64,000 nucleotides of DNA from contig NZ_BMRM01000003.1 in the NCBI RefSeq assembly GCF_014648635.1, forward strand, positions 186,001-250,000, given 5' to 3'. Within the stretch, counting starts at the first letter, position 1. Every line of letters starts with the position of its first letter. The position numbers were made by a program, and so were the translations under genes. The stretch is from Streptomyces cinerochromogenes. GTDB lineage: Bacteria; Actinomycetota; Actinomycetes; Streptomycetales; Streptomycetaceae. Positions 43,081 to 51,148 of the stretch are shown here, one piece after another. The notes beneath the pieces were generated by a model. That model worked only from the letters and a program-made list of their open reading frames with translations, searched no databases and was not told the DNA's origin.

Positions 43081-44778
43081 CTAGCGCTTCTGCCAGAGAG
43101 TCAGCTCGGCGGTGTAGTCGGGCAGGTTGCCGTGGGTGGTCGAGGTGATGCGGGTGATCTCCAGCATGGCCAGCCGGTCGTCGGTCGTGACCGTACAGAG
43201 CCGCGTGCCGACCGGGATGGTGGTGCGCAGGTCGGCCGCCTTGATCTCCTGGGGCAGCACATCCGACCGAGCGCCCGCCAGACACTGCGCGGGCGTTGGA
43301 CCGGCGCTCTTGCCCATCGGCGTGTAGAACTCCCAGCTTCCCCCTGACACCTCGCTCAGCATGATCTCCCGGCCGGGGGTGTCCTGCACGACCTGGGGGA
43401 CGTCCAGATCGACCCTGACGATGTCGGCCCCGCCCGGGGAGCGCAGCGCGAGAGGCCGGTCCTTGAAGACCACGGTGTACCCGGAGTCGTCGTCGGCGGC
43501 CGGAGACGACTTCGCCGGAGCCGAATGGGTGGGCCCGGCCGACGCCTTGCCGTTGCTCCGCCCTTCGTCCGAGGTGCCGTCCGGCCGGGTCAGCGCCCAC
43601 GTCACCACGACGGCGAGGACGACCGCCACGGCGGCGCCCGCGACGACGAGCGCGGTCGGCGTCCGGCGCGCCGGCGCCGGGGCCTGGGGGGTGTACGCCG
43701 GCGGGGGCGGAGCCGTGGTCCGGGCGCCGGCGAAGGTCGGCCCGTGCGGCGCGCCGGGCGAGGCGCCGCCACCACCGGTGCCCGCCGCGCCGAAGCCGCC
43801 TTCGCCCGGGTCCGCCGTACCCTGCTGCGCTCCGCCGTTGTCGGTGACCGTCGGCGTGGGCGACGCGGCCGGCACGGCGCGTTCCCGGGAGGCGAGGTCG
43901 GCGGCGAGCGGCTGGGGCAGCCAGCCGGTGAAGTCGTTCAGGGAGCGGCCGGCGGCCCGTTCGCACAGTGCGGCCAGCTCCTCCGCGCCGACACGCCGGT
44001 TCGGGTCGGCGGCCAGGCAGCTTTCGAGGAGCGGCCGGAGCCGGTCGTCGTGGCCGTCCAGGCGGGGCGGGCGCTGGGCGGTGTTGGCGATCTGCGCGGC
44101 GAGGGTGAGGGCGCCGCCGTCGCCGTAGGGATGACGTCCGGTGGCGGCGACGGCGGCGATCAGGCCCAGCGAGAAGACGTCCGTGGCCGGCCCGACCGGC
44201 TCGCCGAGGGCGTGCTCCGGGGACATGAACTGTGGCGTGCCGACGACACCGCCGGTCAGGGTGAGCTGGGTGGCGTCGGAGGCACGAGCGATGCCGAAGT
44301 CGATGACGTACGGGCCCTGGCGGCTCAGCAGGATGTTGCTGGGCTTCAGGTCACGGTGCACGATGCCGGCGGAGTGGATCGCGGTCAGCGCCTTCGCGGT
44401 GCAGCCGACGAGTTGCAGGACGCTGGTGAGCGGCAGCGGGCCGTGCGCCGCCAGGGCCGCGTGCAGGGGAAGGCCGGGGATGAACACCGAGGCCAGCCAG
44501 GGCTGTCCGCCGTCGGTGTCGTGGTCGACGACCGGGACGATGTGGTAGCCCTGGACCCGGCGGGCCGCCTGGACCTCCTGCTCGAAACGGCGCCGGAAGT
44601 CAGGATCGCGGCCGTACTCGCGCCGGATCACCTTGAGCGCCACGGGCTGTCCGCCGCGGGTGCGGGAGAGGTAGACGGTGCCCATGCCGCCCTCGCCGAT
44701 GCGGGACAGCAGCGGGTATCCGGCGATCTCCCTCGGATCCTCGGGCCTCAACTGCTCGCCTGCCGTGCCCGCCACCAT
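43081..44778 (-). CDS. Membrane-anchored serine/threonine protein kinase
   Basis: A 565-residue Hanks-type kinase: Gly loop IGEGGMGTVYLSR (27-39), Lys49 in VALKVI, HRDLKPSN with catalytic Asp143, DFG 160-162 and GGVVGTPQFMSPEH. A Pro/Gly/Ala-rich linker (about 290-365) leads to one membrane helix (about 372-395) and a 165-residue extracellular domain (VVFKDRPLALRSPGGADIVRVDLDVPQ) with two Cys that is not PASTA-like. The outer domain may sense a ligand, but I do not recognise it. ATG 44778 has only a weak ribosome site. A lipoprotein gene lies 70 bp upstream on the same strand. Confidence 0.88.
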   Translation of the reverse strand: MVAGTAGEQLRPEDPREIAGYPLLSRIGEGGMGTVYLSRTRGGQPVALKVIRREYGRDPDFRRRFEQEVQAARRVQGYHIVPVVDHDTDGGQPWLASVFIPGLPLHAALAAHGPLPLTSVLQLVGCTAKALTAIHSAGIVHRDLKPSNILLSRQGPYVIDFGIARASDATQLTLTGGVVGTPQFMSPEHALGEPVGPATDVFSLGLIAAVAATGRHPYGDGGALTLAAQIANTAQRPPRLDGHDDRLRPLLESCLAADPNRRVGAEELAALCERAAGRSLNDFTGWLPQPLAADLASRERAVPAASPTPTVTDNGGAQQGTADPGEGGFGAAGTGGGGASPGAPHGPTFAGARTTAPPPPAYTPQAPAPARRTPTALVVAGAAVAVVLAVVVTWALTRPDGTSDEGRSNGKASAGPTHSAPAKSSPAADDDSGYTVVFKDRPLALRSPGGADIVRVDLDVPQVVQDTPGREIMLSEVSGGSWEFYTPMGKSAGPTPAQCLAGARSDVLPQEIKAADLRTTIPVGTRLCTVTTDDRLAMLEITRITSTTHGNLPDYTAELTLWQKR

Positions 44779-44848
44779 GCAGACCACGCCCCCGTTTCTT
44801 GATCGTCTTCGTGCCGTGAGGGTAGCGGAAGCGCGGGCGACCCGGTTC

Positions 44849-45499
44849 TCAGTGACCGGCCGGCGGCTCGAAGCAACCCGTCTCCGGGTAGGGGCCGTTG
44901 GTCGACACCTGGTAGTTGGTCTTCTGGACGAACGCGGTGACGCAGGCGTCGTCGTGGACGCGCAGACCCACCAGAGCGCCCTCGGGCCGGACCTCCCGGC
45001 CGTCCACGAAACGCGAGTCCATCGGTTCGACCCGCAGTGTCCCGCCGTAGCCGAGCCCGAGCAGCGCGGCACGCACCGTCCGCGGGTCCCACTTCCCTTG
45101 CTGCCACAGCCTCTTGAGCACCGGTTCGATGCGCCCGGCCTCCCGCCGGGCGTCCTCGGCGCTCGCGGCGGACATGTCGCCCGAGATCCGGAAGCCGTTG
45201 TTCTCGCGGTAGTGAGGGGCGCCTTCACCGGCCCCCGGTTCCACGTAGGGAGAGCTGGGGGAGGGGCTCGGGGCGGTTCCGGTTGCCCGGGGCGCGGCCC
45301 CGCCGGCCGTTTCCGTCCCGCCGGAAGGCTTCGTCCCGCCGGCGGTTTCCGTTCCGCCGCGCGCTTCGGCCGTGGGGCGCTCGGTGCCGCACGCGCCGAG
45401 TGACAACGCCACGAGGGCGGCCAGAGCGGCCGCCGCGGCTCCCGTACCGCGCCGTCCGGCCGCCCCGAACGCGCCCGTTCCCCTGTTCCGCTCCCGCAT
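44849..45499 (-). CDS. Putative lipoprotein
   Basis: A 216-residue exported protein with a hydrophobic N-terminal segment and lipobox LGAC near residue 37, then a Thr/Gly/Pro linker with imperfect GGTETAGG-type repeats and a C-terminal domain with two Cys (DDACVTAF, PETGCFEPP). ATG 45499 is chosen because GGGGGAG lies 8 bases before it; ATG 45520 is an alternative. It probably shares transcription with the kinase gene downstream and might interact with its extracellular domain. No family recognised. Confidence 0.7.
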   Translation of the reverse strand: MRERNRGTGAFGAAGRRGTGAAAAALAALVALSLGACGTERPTAEARGGTETAGGTKPSGGTETAGGAAPRATGTAPSPSPSSPYVEPGAGEGAPHYRENNGFRISGDMSAASAEDARREAGRIEPVLKRLWQQGKWDPRTVRAALLGLGYGGTLRVEPMDSRFVDGREVRPEGALVGLRVHDDACVTAFVQKTNYQVSTNGPYPETGCFEPPAGH

Positions 45500-45560
45500 C
45501 CCTGAGCTCCCCCGTTCCATGACTGAGCCCCACGGTACGGCCCCGCTCCTCACCATGTCG

Positions 45561-45576
45561 TGAGTACCCGTACTCA
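45561..45576. promoter_or_regulatory. 7-bp inverted repeat upstream of the lipoprotein gene
   Basis: TGAGTAC (45561-45567) and GTACTCA (45570-45576) are separated by two bases, 62 bp upstream of the lipoprotein start. Candidate operator for the lipoprotein-kinase unit. Confidence 0.5.
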
Positions 45577-45655
45577 GTCGGGCCCCGGCGGACCCCTGCC
45601 GGCCGCCGGTGAGCGCGTCGTGCAGCCGCCGTCGAGGAAGAGCCCGCCCGCTGCC

Positions 45656-46339
45656 TCAGCCCGCGCCGGCCGGCAGGCGGAGCCGGCCGTCGTGGACCTC
45701 GGCGATCCGGTCCGCGACGGTGAGGTGGGCGCGGTCGTGGGTGACCAGCACGGTGGCGGTGGCCCTCCGGCGGGTGAGGCGGGCGATCAGGTCGATGACG
45801 GCGGCGCCGCGTTCCTGGTCGAGGGCGCTGGTCGGCTCGTCGACCAGGAGCACCGTGGGGTCGTTCATCAGGGCGCGGGCGATGTTGACGCGCTGGCGCT
45901 GCCCGCCGGAGAGCTGGTGGGGGCGGCGGTGCGCGTGGTCGGCGAGGCCGACGGCGTCGAGCAGGTCCATGGCCCGGCCGCGGGCCCCGGCGGGCGAGCG
46001 GCCGTCGATGTGGGCCATGACCTGGAGCTGTTCGGCGGCGGTGAGGGAGGCCAGCAGACTGGGCTGCTGGAAGACGATGCCGATCTTGTGGCGGCGCAGG
46101 TCGGTGAGGTCGCCGCGGGTCATGCCGGTCGTGGTCGTCCCGTCGATGGTGACGGTGCCCGTGTCCGGGGTGACGAGGGTCGCGGCGACGGCCAGCAGGC
46201 TGGACTTGCCGGAGCCGGAGGGGCCGACGACGGCGGTGAGGCTGCCCCGGGGGACGTCCAGGGTGACGCGGTCGAGCGCGGTCAGGCGGTCCTCGCCGTC
46301 GGGGTAGGTGAGGGTGATGTCGGTCAGTTGCAGACTCAT
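45656..46339 (-). CDS. ABC transporter ATP-binding protein (MacB/LolD type)
   Basis: A 227-residue ATPase with Walker A GPSGSGKSS (39-47), Q-loop VFQQPSLLA, signature LSGGQRQRV and Walker B VLLVDEP, in the arrangement of MacB/LolD-type exporters. It overlaps the FtsX-like permease gene by 4 bases. Divergent from a histidine kinase/response regulator pair, a common layout for antimicrobial-peptide or lipid-stress exporters. Confidence 0.92.
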   Translation of the reverse strand: MSLQLTDITLTYPDGEDRLTALDRVTLDVPRGSLTAVVGPSGSGKSSLLAVAATLVTPDTGTVTIDGTTTTGMTRGDLTDLRRHKIGIVFQQPSLLASLTAAEQLQVMAHIDGRSPAGARGRAMDLLDAVGLADHAHRRPHQLSGGQRQRVNIARALMNDPTVLLVDEPTSALDQERGAAVIDLIARLTRRRATATVLVTHDRAHLTVADRIAEVHDGRLRLPAGAG

Positions 46340-47433
46340 CGGGCGCTCCCCAGAGCGGTCAGCGGGTCGACGGAGGTGATGCGGCGCACGGCCAGGGCGG
46401 CCCCGACCGCGCCGAGCACGATCGTCACCGCGGCCGGTACGAGGACGGTGCCGGGCGTCAGCACGAAGGGCACCGCCGAGCCGGCGACGACGGCACCGAG
46501 GGCGGCGGCGACGGCGGTGCCGAGCAGGGTGCCGCCGGTGAGCAGGACGACCGCCTGCCCGAGGGCGTCCCTCAGCAGGTGTCCGGTGGAGGCGCCGAGG
46601 GCCTTCAGGACGGCGATGTCGCTGCCGCGCTGCACGGTCCAGACGGTGAAGAAGGCGCCGATGACCAGGGCGGAGATGACGAACAGCAGACCGCGCATGA
46701 GCTGCAGGGAGCCGTTCTCCGAGGTGTAGGAGCCGATCGCGGACAGCGAGTCCGTCCTGGAGACCGTCTCGGTGCCCGCGGCCTGGTCGGCGGCCGGGAC
46801 GTCGGCGCCGGAGGTGGTGTTCAGGGCGATCACGGTGGCGGTCCTGGCGGCCGGACCCCCGTCGTCGCCGGTGGGGGGCGCCGTCTTCCGCCAGACGTCC
46901 AGGCCGGCCCAGATGACCGGGGTGTGGCTGAAGGAGGCGTCGCCCTGGACGGCGGCCACCGTCAGCCGCTGCCCGGCCAGGGTGAAGGCGTCACCCGGCC
47001 CGAGTCCGAGGGCGTCGGCGGCCGGGACGGACAGCACCGCCGCGCGCTCCGTGATCCGGTCGCCGTCGGGGGCGAGGCGGGAGCCGGGCTCGACACCGAA
47101 GACGGAGACCCCGGCGCCGCGGGCTCCCGCGGTGGCCCTGGTCATCGTGATGCCCAGCGGTTCGGCGCCGGTGACGCCGGGAGTCCCGGCCCACCGCCGC
47201 CACTGCTCCTCGGTGACGGTGGAGTCACCGTACGACAGCTGCTGCCCGTCACCGGGCGCGTCGAAGGCGATCCGGTCGACGGGCAGCCCGGTGATCGCGG
47301 AGACGTTCTGCCGGCCCAGCCCGGCGGTCAGCCCGGACAGCAGCCCGACCAGCAGGGTGATCAGCACGATGACGGTTCCCATCAGGGCGAACCGCCCCTT
47401 GGCGAACTTCAGGTCTCTCCAGGCGACGAACAC
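46336..47433 (-). CDS. ABC transporter permease, FtsX/MacB type
   Basis: A permease of about 365 residues: cytoplasmic start VFVAWRDLKFAKGRFALMG, first membrane helix, a periplasmic-type domain of about 200 residues, then three C-terminal helices (LLFVISALVIGAFFTVWTVQR, VVLLTGGTLLGTAVAAALGAV, VLVPAAVTIVLGAVGAALAVR) as in FtsX proteins. I place the start at GTG 47433 because the conserved part begins there; upstream sequence is repeats and not coding-like. The ribosome site (AAAGGA, 12 bases away) is weak, so an alternative start is possible. Confidence 0.85.
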   Translation of the reverse strand: MFVAWRDLKFAKGRFALMGTVIVLITLLVGLLSGLTAGLGRQNVSAITGLPVDRIAFDAPGDGQQLSYGDSTVTEEQWRRWAGTPGVTGAEPLGITMTRATAGARGAGVSVFGVEPGSRLAPDGDRITERAAVLSVPAADALGLGPGDAFTLAGQRLTVAAVQGDASFSHTPVIWAGLDVWRKTAPPTGDDGGPAARTATVIALNTTSGADVPAADQAAGTETVSRTDSLSAIGSYTSENGSLQLMRGLLFVISALVIGAFFTVWTVQRGSDIAVLKALGASTGHLLRDALGQAVVLLTGGTLLGTAVAAALGAVVAGSAVPFVLTPGTVLVPAAVTIVLGAVGAALAVRRITSVDPLTALGSAR

Positions 47434-47459
47434 GGCCTCGGCCAGTCCTTTCCAGCGGT

Positions 47460-47685
47460 GGAAGCGGAACGCTGTCCCGCGGGGTGTCGGGACGCGCTCT
47501 GCAGCGGGGTGTCGGGACGCGCTGTCCAGCGGGGCAGCGGGATGCGCTCCGCTGTGGAAGCGGAGCGTCTCCACCCTCGCCGCCCGCCCCCCGCGCCGGC
47601 ATCCGGCGACGGACGGCAGTTCCCGCATCGGAAGGTGACCGGCGGGTTCCAACTTTCGATGGAGGCCACCAGCGGCTCCGCTTCC
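47460..47685. repeat. Three 25-bp tandem repeats and GGAAGCGGA elements between divergent operons
   Basis: Units starting at 47479, 47504 and 47529 share GCGGGG and a GGGA(C/T)GCGCT core; the first two are nearly identical. They are bracketed by GGAAGCGGA at 47460 and 47556, and an inverted version (CTCCGCTTCC) lies at 47676-47685, 16 bp before the kinase start. This 268-bp region has no gene and separates the ABC exporter from its probable two-component regulator. Confidence 0.7.
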
Positions 47686-47701
47686 TTAGGCTGGAAGGAC
47701 T

Positions 47702-48961
47702 GTGAACATCTCCGCCGCCCCCGCCCCGACCCCCACCCCGCGCGCCCTGGCCTGGTGCCTGCACCTGCTGACCGTCGGCCTGCTCGCCCTGGCCGGCGTC
47801 CGGGCCGTGGCGGACGGGCGGTCGCACGCGGGACTGATCGTCGCCGTCGCGGCGGTGTGCGGGCTGGTGTACGCGGCCGGGCCGCTGCAGCCCCGGATCC
47901 GCGGCTCACGGCGGGCCGCCGCCTGGTGGCTGGCCGCCCTGGGCGCCGTGTGGCTGGTACTGCTGGCCCTGACCGCCGACGGGGTGTGGGTCGCCTTCCC
48001 GCTCTACTTCCTCCAGCTCCACCTGCTGTCCCGCCGCGCCGCCCTGCCCGCCGTCGCCGTGACCGCGCTCGCCGCGATCGTCGCCTTCGCCGCCCACCAG
48101 GGCTCCTTCAGTCCGGCCATGGCCATCGGCCCAGCGCTGGGGGCCGCCGTCGCCGTGGCGGTGGTGTGGGGGTACGACGCCCTGTACCGGGAGAGCGAGC
48201 AGCGCAGGCGCCTGATCCAGGAGCTGACCGCCACGCGCGCCGACCTGGCCGAGGCCCAGCACACGGCCGGCGTCCTGGCCGAACGCGAACGTCTGGCCCG
48301 GGAGATCCACGACACCCTCGCCCAGGGCCTGTCCAGCATCCAGCTGCTGCTGCGCGCCGCCGAACGCACCCTCCCCGAGCGTCCCGACGCCGCCGCCCGC
48401 CACGTGGAGGCGGCCCGCCAGGCCGCCGTGGACAATCTCGCCGAGGCCCGCCGCTTCGTCGCCGCCCTCACCCCGCCCGCCCTGGACGGCACCACCCTGG
48501 CCGGCGCCCTGGAACGCCTCTGCGCCACCACCGGCACCCGCCACCGGCTCACCGCACGTTTCCACCTCACCGGCGACCCGGTCCCGCTCCCGACCGAGCA
48601 CGAGGTCGCCCTGCTGCGCATCGCCCAGTCCGCCGTCGCGAACACCGTCCGCCACGCCCGCGCCACCACCGCCGAGATCACCCTCGGCTACCTCGGCGAC
48701 CAGGTCGCCCTCGACGTCGTCGACGACGGCACCGGCTTCGACCCCGGCGCGCTGCCCGCCCCCGGCCCGGAGAGCGGAGGCTTCGGCATCGCCGCCATGC
48801 GCACCCGCGTGCACGCGCTCGGCGGGACCCTGACCCTCGCGTCCGCCCCCGGCCACGGAACCGCCCTGTCCGCCCGGCTGCCCCTGACCCCGCCCAGCGC
48901 GACCGAACCCGAGACAGAACCCGTGACCGCGTCCGACACCGAACCCGAGGCCCGCCCGTGA
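47702..48961 (+). CDS. Sensor histidine kinase (NarL-type, HisKA_3)
   Basis: A 419-residue kinase: about five membrane helices in the first 165 residues, a short coiled segment (YRESEQRRRLIQELTATRADLAEAQH), the HisKA_3 box REIHDTLAQGLSSIQ with phospho-acceptor His203, and an ATPase domain with DDGTGFDP and GGFGIAAMRTRV. No extracellular sensing domain, so it may sense within the membrane as bacitracin- or envelope-stress kinases do. Overlaps the regulator gene by 4 bases. The start at GTG 47702 is only 2 bases from AAGGA, so translation could begin slightly downstream. Confidence 0.9.
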   Translation: MNISAAPAPTPTPRALAWCLHLLTVGLLALAGVRAVADGRSHAGLIVAVAAVCGLVYAAGPLQPRIRGSRRAAAWWLAALGAVWLVLLALTADGVWVAFPLYFLQLHLLSRRAALPAVAVTALAAIVAFAAHQGSFSPAMAIGPALGAAVAVAVVWGYDALYRESEQRRRLIQELTATRADLAEAQHTAGVLAERERLAREIHDTLAQGLSSIQLLLRAAERTLPERPDAAARHVEAARQAAVDNLAEARRFVAALTPPALDGTTLAGALERLCATTGTRHRLTARFHLTGDPVPLPTEHEVALLRIAQSAVANTVRHARATTAEITLGYLGDQVALDVVDDGTGFDPGALPAPGPESGGFGIAAMRTRVHALGGTLTLASAPGHGTALSARLPLTPPSATEPETEPVTASDTEPEARP

Positions 48962-49593
48962 CCGACACCCCCATCCGCCTCCTCCTGGCCGACGACCACC
49001 CCGTGGTCCGCGCCGGGCTGCGCGCCGTGCTGGAGACGGAACCCGGCCTGGAGGTGGTCGCCGAGGCCGCCACCGCCGAGCAGGCCGTCGAGCGCGCCGC
49101 CGGGGGCGACATCGACGTCGTCCTCATGGACCTCCAGTTCGGCAAGGGCATGAACGGCGCCGAGGCCACCGCCCGGATCACCGCCCGTCCGGGCGCCCCG
49201 CGCGTGCTGATCGTCACCACGTACGACTCCGATGCCGACACCCTGCCCGCCATCGAGGCGGGCGCCACCGGCTACCTCCTCAAGGACGCCCCTCCCGAGG
49301 ACCTGGCCGCCGCCGTGCGCACCGCCGCGGCCGGACGCACCACCCTGGCCCCGGCCGTCGCCGAACGCCTCCTGAACCGGCTGCGCGCACCGGGCACCGC
49401 CCTGACCCGGCGCGAGACCGAAGTCCTCGCCCTGGTCGCAGAGGGCCTGTCCAACCAGGCCGTCGGCCGCCGCCTCCACCTCACCGAGGGCACGGTCAAA
49501 TCCCACCTGGCCCGCATCTACACCAAGCTCGCCGTCGACTCCCGCACCGCCGCCGTCGCCACCGCCACCCAGCTCGGCCTCATCCGCCGCTGA
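48958..49593 (+). CDS. NarL/LuxR-family response regulator
   Basis: A 211-residue regulator: receiver domain (LLLADDHPVVRAGLRAVLE) with phospho-acceptor Asp58 in VVLMDLQFG, then a LuxR HTH (LTRRETEVLALVAEGLSNQAVGRRLHLTEGTVKSHLARIYTKL). Co-translated with the kinase. Probable target is the divergent ABC exporter operon through the repeat region between them. Confidence 0.93.
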   Translation: MTDTPIRLLLADDHPVVRAGLRAVLETEPGLEVVAEAATAEQAVERAAGGDIDVVLMDLQFGKGMNGAEATARITARPGAPRVLIVTTYDSDADTLPAIEAGATGYLLKDAPPEDLAAAVRTAAAGRTTLAPAVAERLLNRLRAPGTALTRRETEVLALVAEGLSNQAVGRRLHLTEGTVKSHLARIYTKLAVDSRTAAVATATQLGLIRR

Positions 49594-49599
49594 CCGGGC

Positions 49600-49830
49600 G
49601 CCTCAGCGGCCAGGGGCTTCGCAGGCGCCGCGCCGGAGAGCGCAGCGAGGACGGCCCGCGCCGCCCGCTCGCCGGAGACGAGGGCACCTTCGAGGTGTCC
49701 GGGCGGGCTCGGCCGCCGTCTCGGGGCGCCGGGGCCGGCGGGACGGCCAGGACGGCGTACTCGGCGCGCAGGGTGCGGTCAGCCGCCGTTGGCGACGGTG
49801 AAGCGCATCGCCTCCTCCGTCCCGGGCGCT
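49600..49830 (-). pseudogene. Remnant of a flavin amine oxidase
   Basis: Minus-strand pieces in different frames resemble the C-terminal half of an FAD amine oxidase: EAMRFTVANGG (about 49812-49783) running into a stop, RAEYAVLAVPPAP (about 49773-49735), and PPGHLEGALVSGERAARAVLAAL (about 49705-49640), the last being a typical end of such enzymes. No N-terminal FAD motif is present. The remaining bases to 50041 hold no recognisable gene apart from the promoter of the next ABC operon. Confidence 0.6.
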
Positions 49831-50041
49831 GCCGGTCAGGTGCCCGGTGACGGTGTGGCCGTTCACGGTCCGTTCCACGTCCGCCGGACGGCCTCCTCGC
49901 CGTCCGGCGGACGTCCGCTGACACCCGGTCAGGCTGTTGACCACGGTTTGGGCTTCCGTTCCCTGAGCGTTCAACTGCCCCCTCCTGTCGGTGTCGTGTG
50001 TGCTCCCTAGGGTCCATGAGGCTGTCCGAAAGAAGGGGCTC

Positions 50042-51148
50042 ATGGACTCACAGCTCGCGATCCGGGCTCGCGGTATCAGCAAGTGCTTCGGTGATGTCGT
50101 CGCCCTCGACGGCGTGGACCTGGAGGTGCCACGGGGACGGATCCACGGCCTGGTCGGGCCGAACGGTGCCGGCAAGACGACGCTGCTCGGCCTGCTGCTC
50201 GGCCTGGCCGCGGCCGACAGCGGCCGTCTGGAGATCCTCGGTACCCCGGTGGGCCGGGCGTTCGAGGCCCCCGGCGGTGTCTCCGGGTTCGTGGACGGGC
50301 CCGGGCTGTACCCCTCGCTCACCGCCCGTCAGAACCTCGCCGCGCTCGCCGCTCTGCGCGGTGACGGCACGCGGTCGGCGGGGATCCCGGCGCGGATCGA
50401 GGACGCACTGGACCAGGTCGGGCTCACGGACGTCGCCGACGACCGCACCCGCGGCTTCTCCCTGGGCATGCGCCAACGCCTGGGTCTCGCCGCGGCCCTG
50501 CTCACCCGGCCGCGGCTGCTCGTCCTGGACGAGCCCTCCAACGGCCTCGATCCGGCCGGCAAGAAGCACGTCCACGGCGTTCTCGCCCGGCTCGCGCACG
50601 AGGGAACCGCCGTCGTGCTGTCGAGCCACCGCATGGACGACCTGGAGGCCCTCTGCTCCGAGGTCACCATCCTCGCCACCGGGCGGGTCGTCTTCTCCGG
50701 GCCGCTGGGCGAGCTGGCCGCCGAGAACCGCGAACTCGACTACCGGCTGGTCACGTCCGACCCGGAGCGGGCACACCGGCTGGCCCTCGACGCCCCGGGA
50801 ATCCGCCTGGCCGACGACACCGCCGGACGACAGGGCGGCGAGGCGCTCGTGGTGCGCGCGCCGGTGCCCGCCCTGGACGACCTGGTGGTGCGGCTCGTGC
50901 AGGCGGGTATCGCGCTGCGCGAACTCGCCCCGGTCGTCTCCCCCCTGGAGGCGGCGTTCCTCGCCCTGACCGAACAGCCGTCGACCGGCGGACGGGAAAC
51001 CGGCCAACACGGCACAGCCCGTCCGGGGCAGGAGGCGGCCCGGCGGGAGGCCGGTCGACACGGCACCGCCCGTCCCGGGGAGGAAGCAGTCCGGCAGAAG
51101 GCCGGTCGACCCGGCACCGCCGACCCGCGGCAGGAGGCAGGCCGATGA
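50042..51148 (+). CDS. ABC transporter ATP-binding protein with repeat tail
   Basis: A 368-residue exporter ATPase: Walker A GPNGAGKTT (39-47), signature FSLGMRQR, Walker B LLVLDEP, then a DUF4162-like C-terminal region (VSPLEAAFLALT). After that come about 51 extra residues made of three 17-residue repeats rich in Arg, Gly, Glu (HGTARPGQEA, HGTARPGEEA, PGTADPRQEA). ATG 50042 follows AAGGGG. It overlaps the permease gene by 4 bases. The tail is absent from typical family members and is probably disordered. Confidence 0.9.
   Translation: MDSQLAIRARGISKCFGDVVALDGVDLEVPRGRIHGLVGPNGAGKTTLLGLLLGLAAADSGRLEILGTPVGRAFEAPGGVSGFVDGPGLYPSLTARQNLAALAALRGDGTRSAGIPARIEDALDQVGLTDVADDRTRGFSLGMRQRLGLAAALLTRPRLLVLDEPSNGLDPAGKKHVHGVLARLAHEGTAVVLSSHRMDDLEALCSEVTILATGRVVFSGPLGELAAENRELDYRLVTSDPERAHRLALDAPGIRLADDTAGRQGGEALVVRAPVPALDDLVVRLVQAGIALRELAPVVSPLEAAFLALTEQPSTGGRETGQHGTARPGQEAARREAGRHGTARPGEEAVRQKAGRPGTADPRQEAGR
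50993..51145 (+). repeat. Three in-frame 51-bp repeats at the end of the ABC ATPase gene
   Basis: Each 51-bp unit encodes 17 residues of the form REAGRHGTARPGEEAVR; the last unit ends at the stop codon. Copies differ by several substitutions, so expansion is not recent. Confidence 0.75.

Noticed and set aside
47479..47553. Possible CRISPR-like array
   Set aside because: Units are contiguous 25-bp tandem repeats with no spacers and no cas genes nearby.
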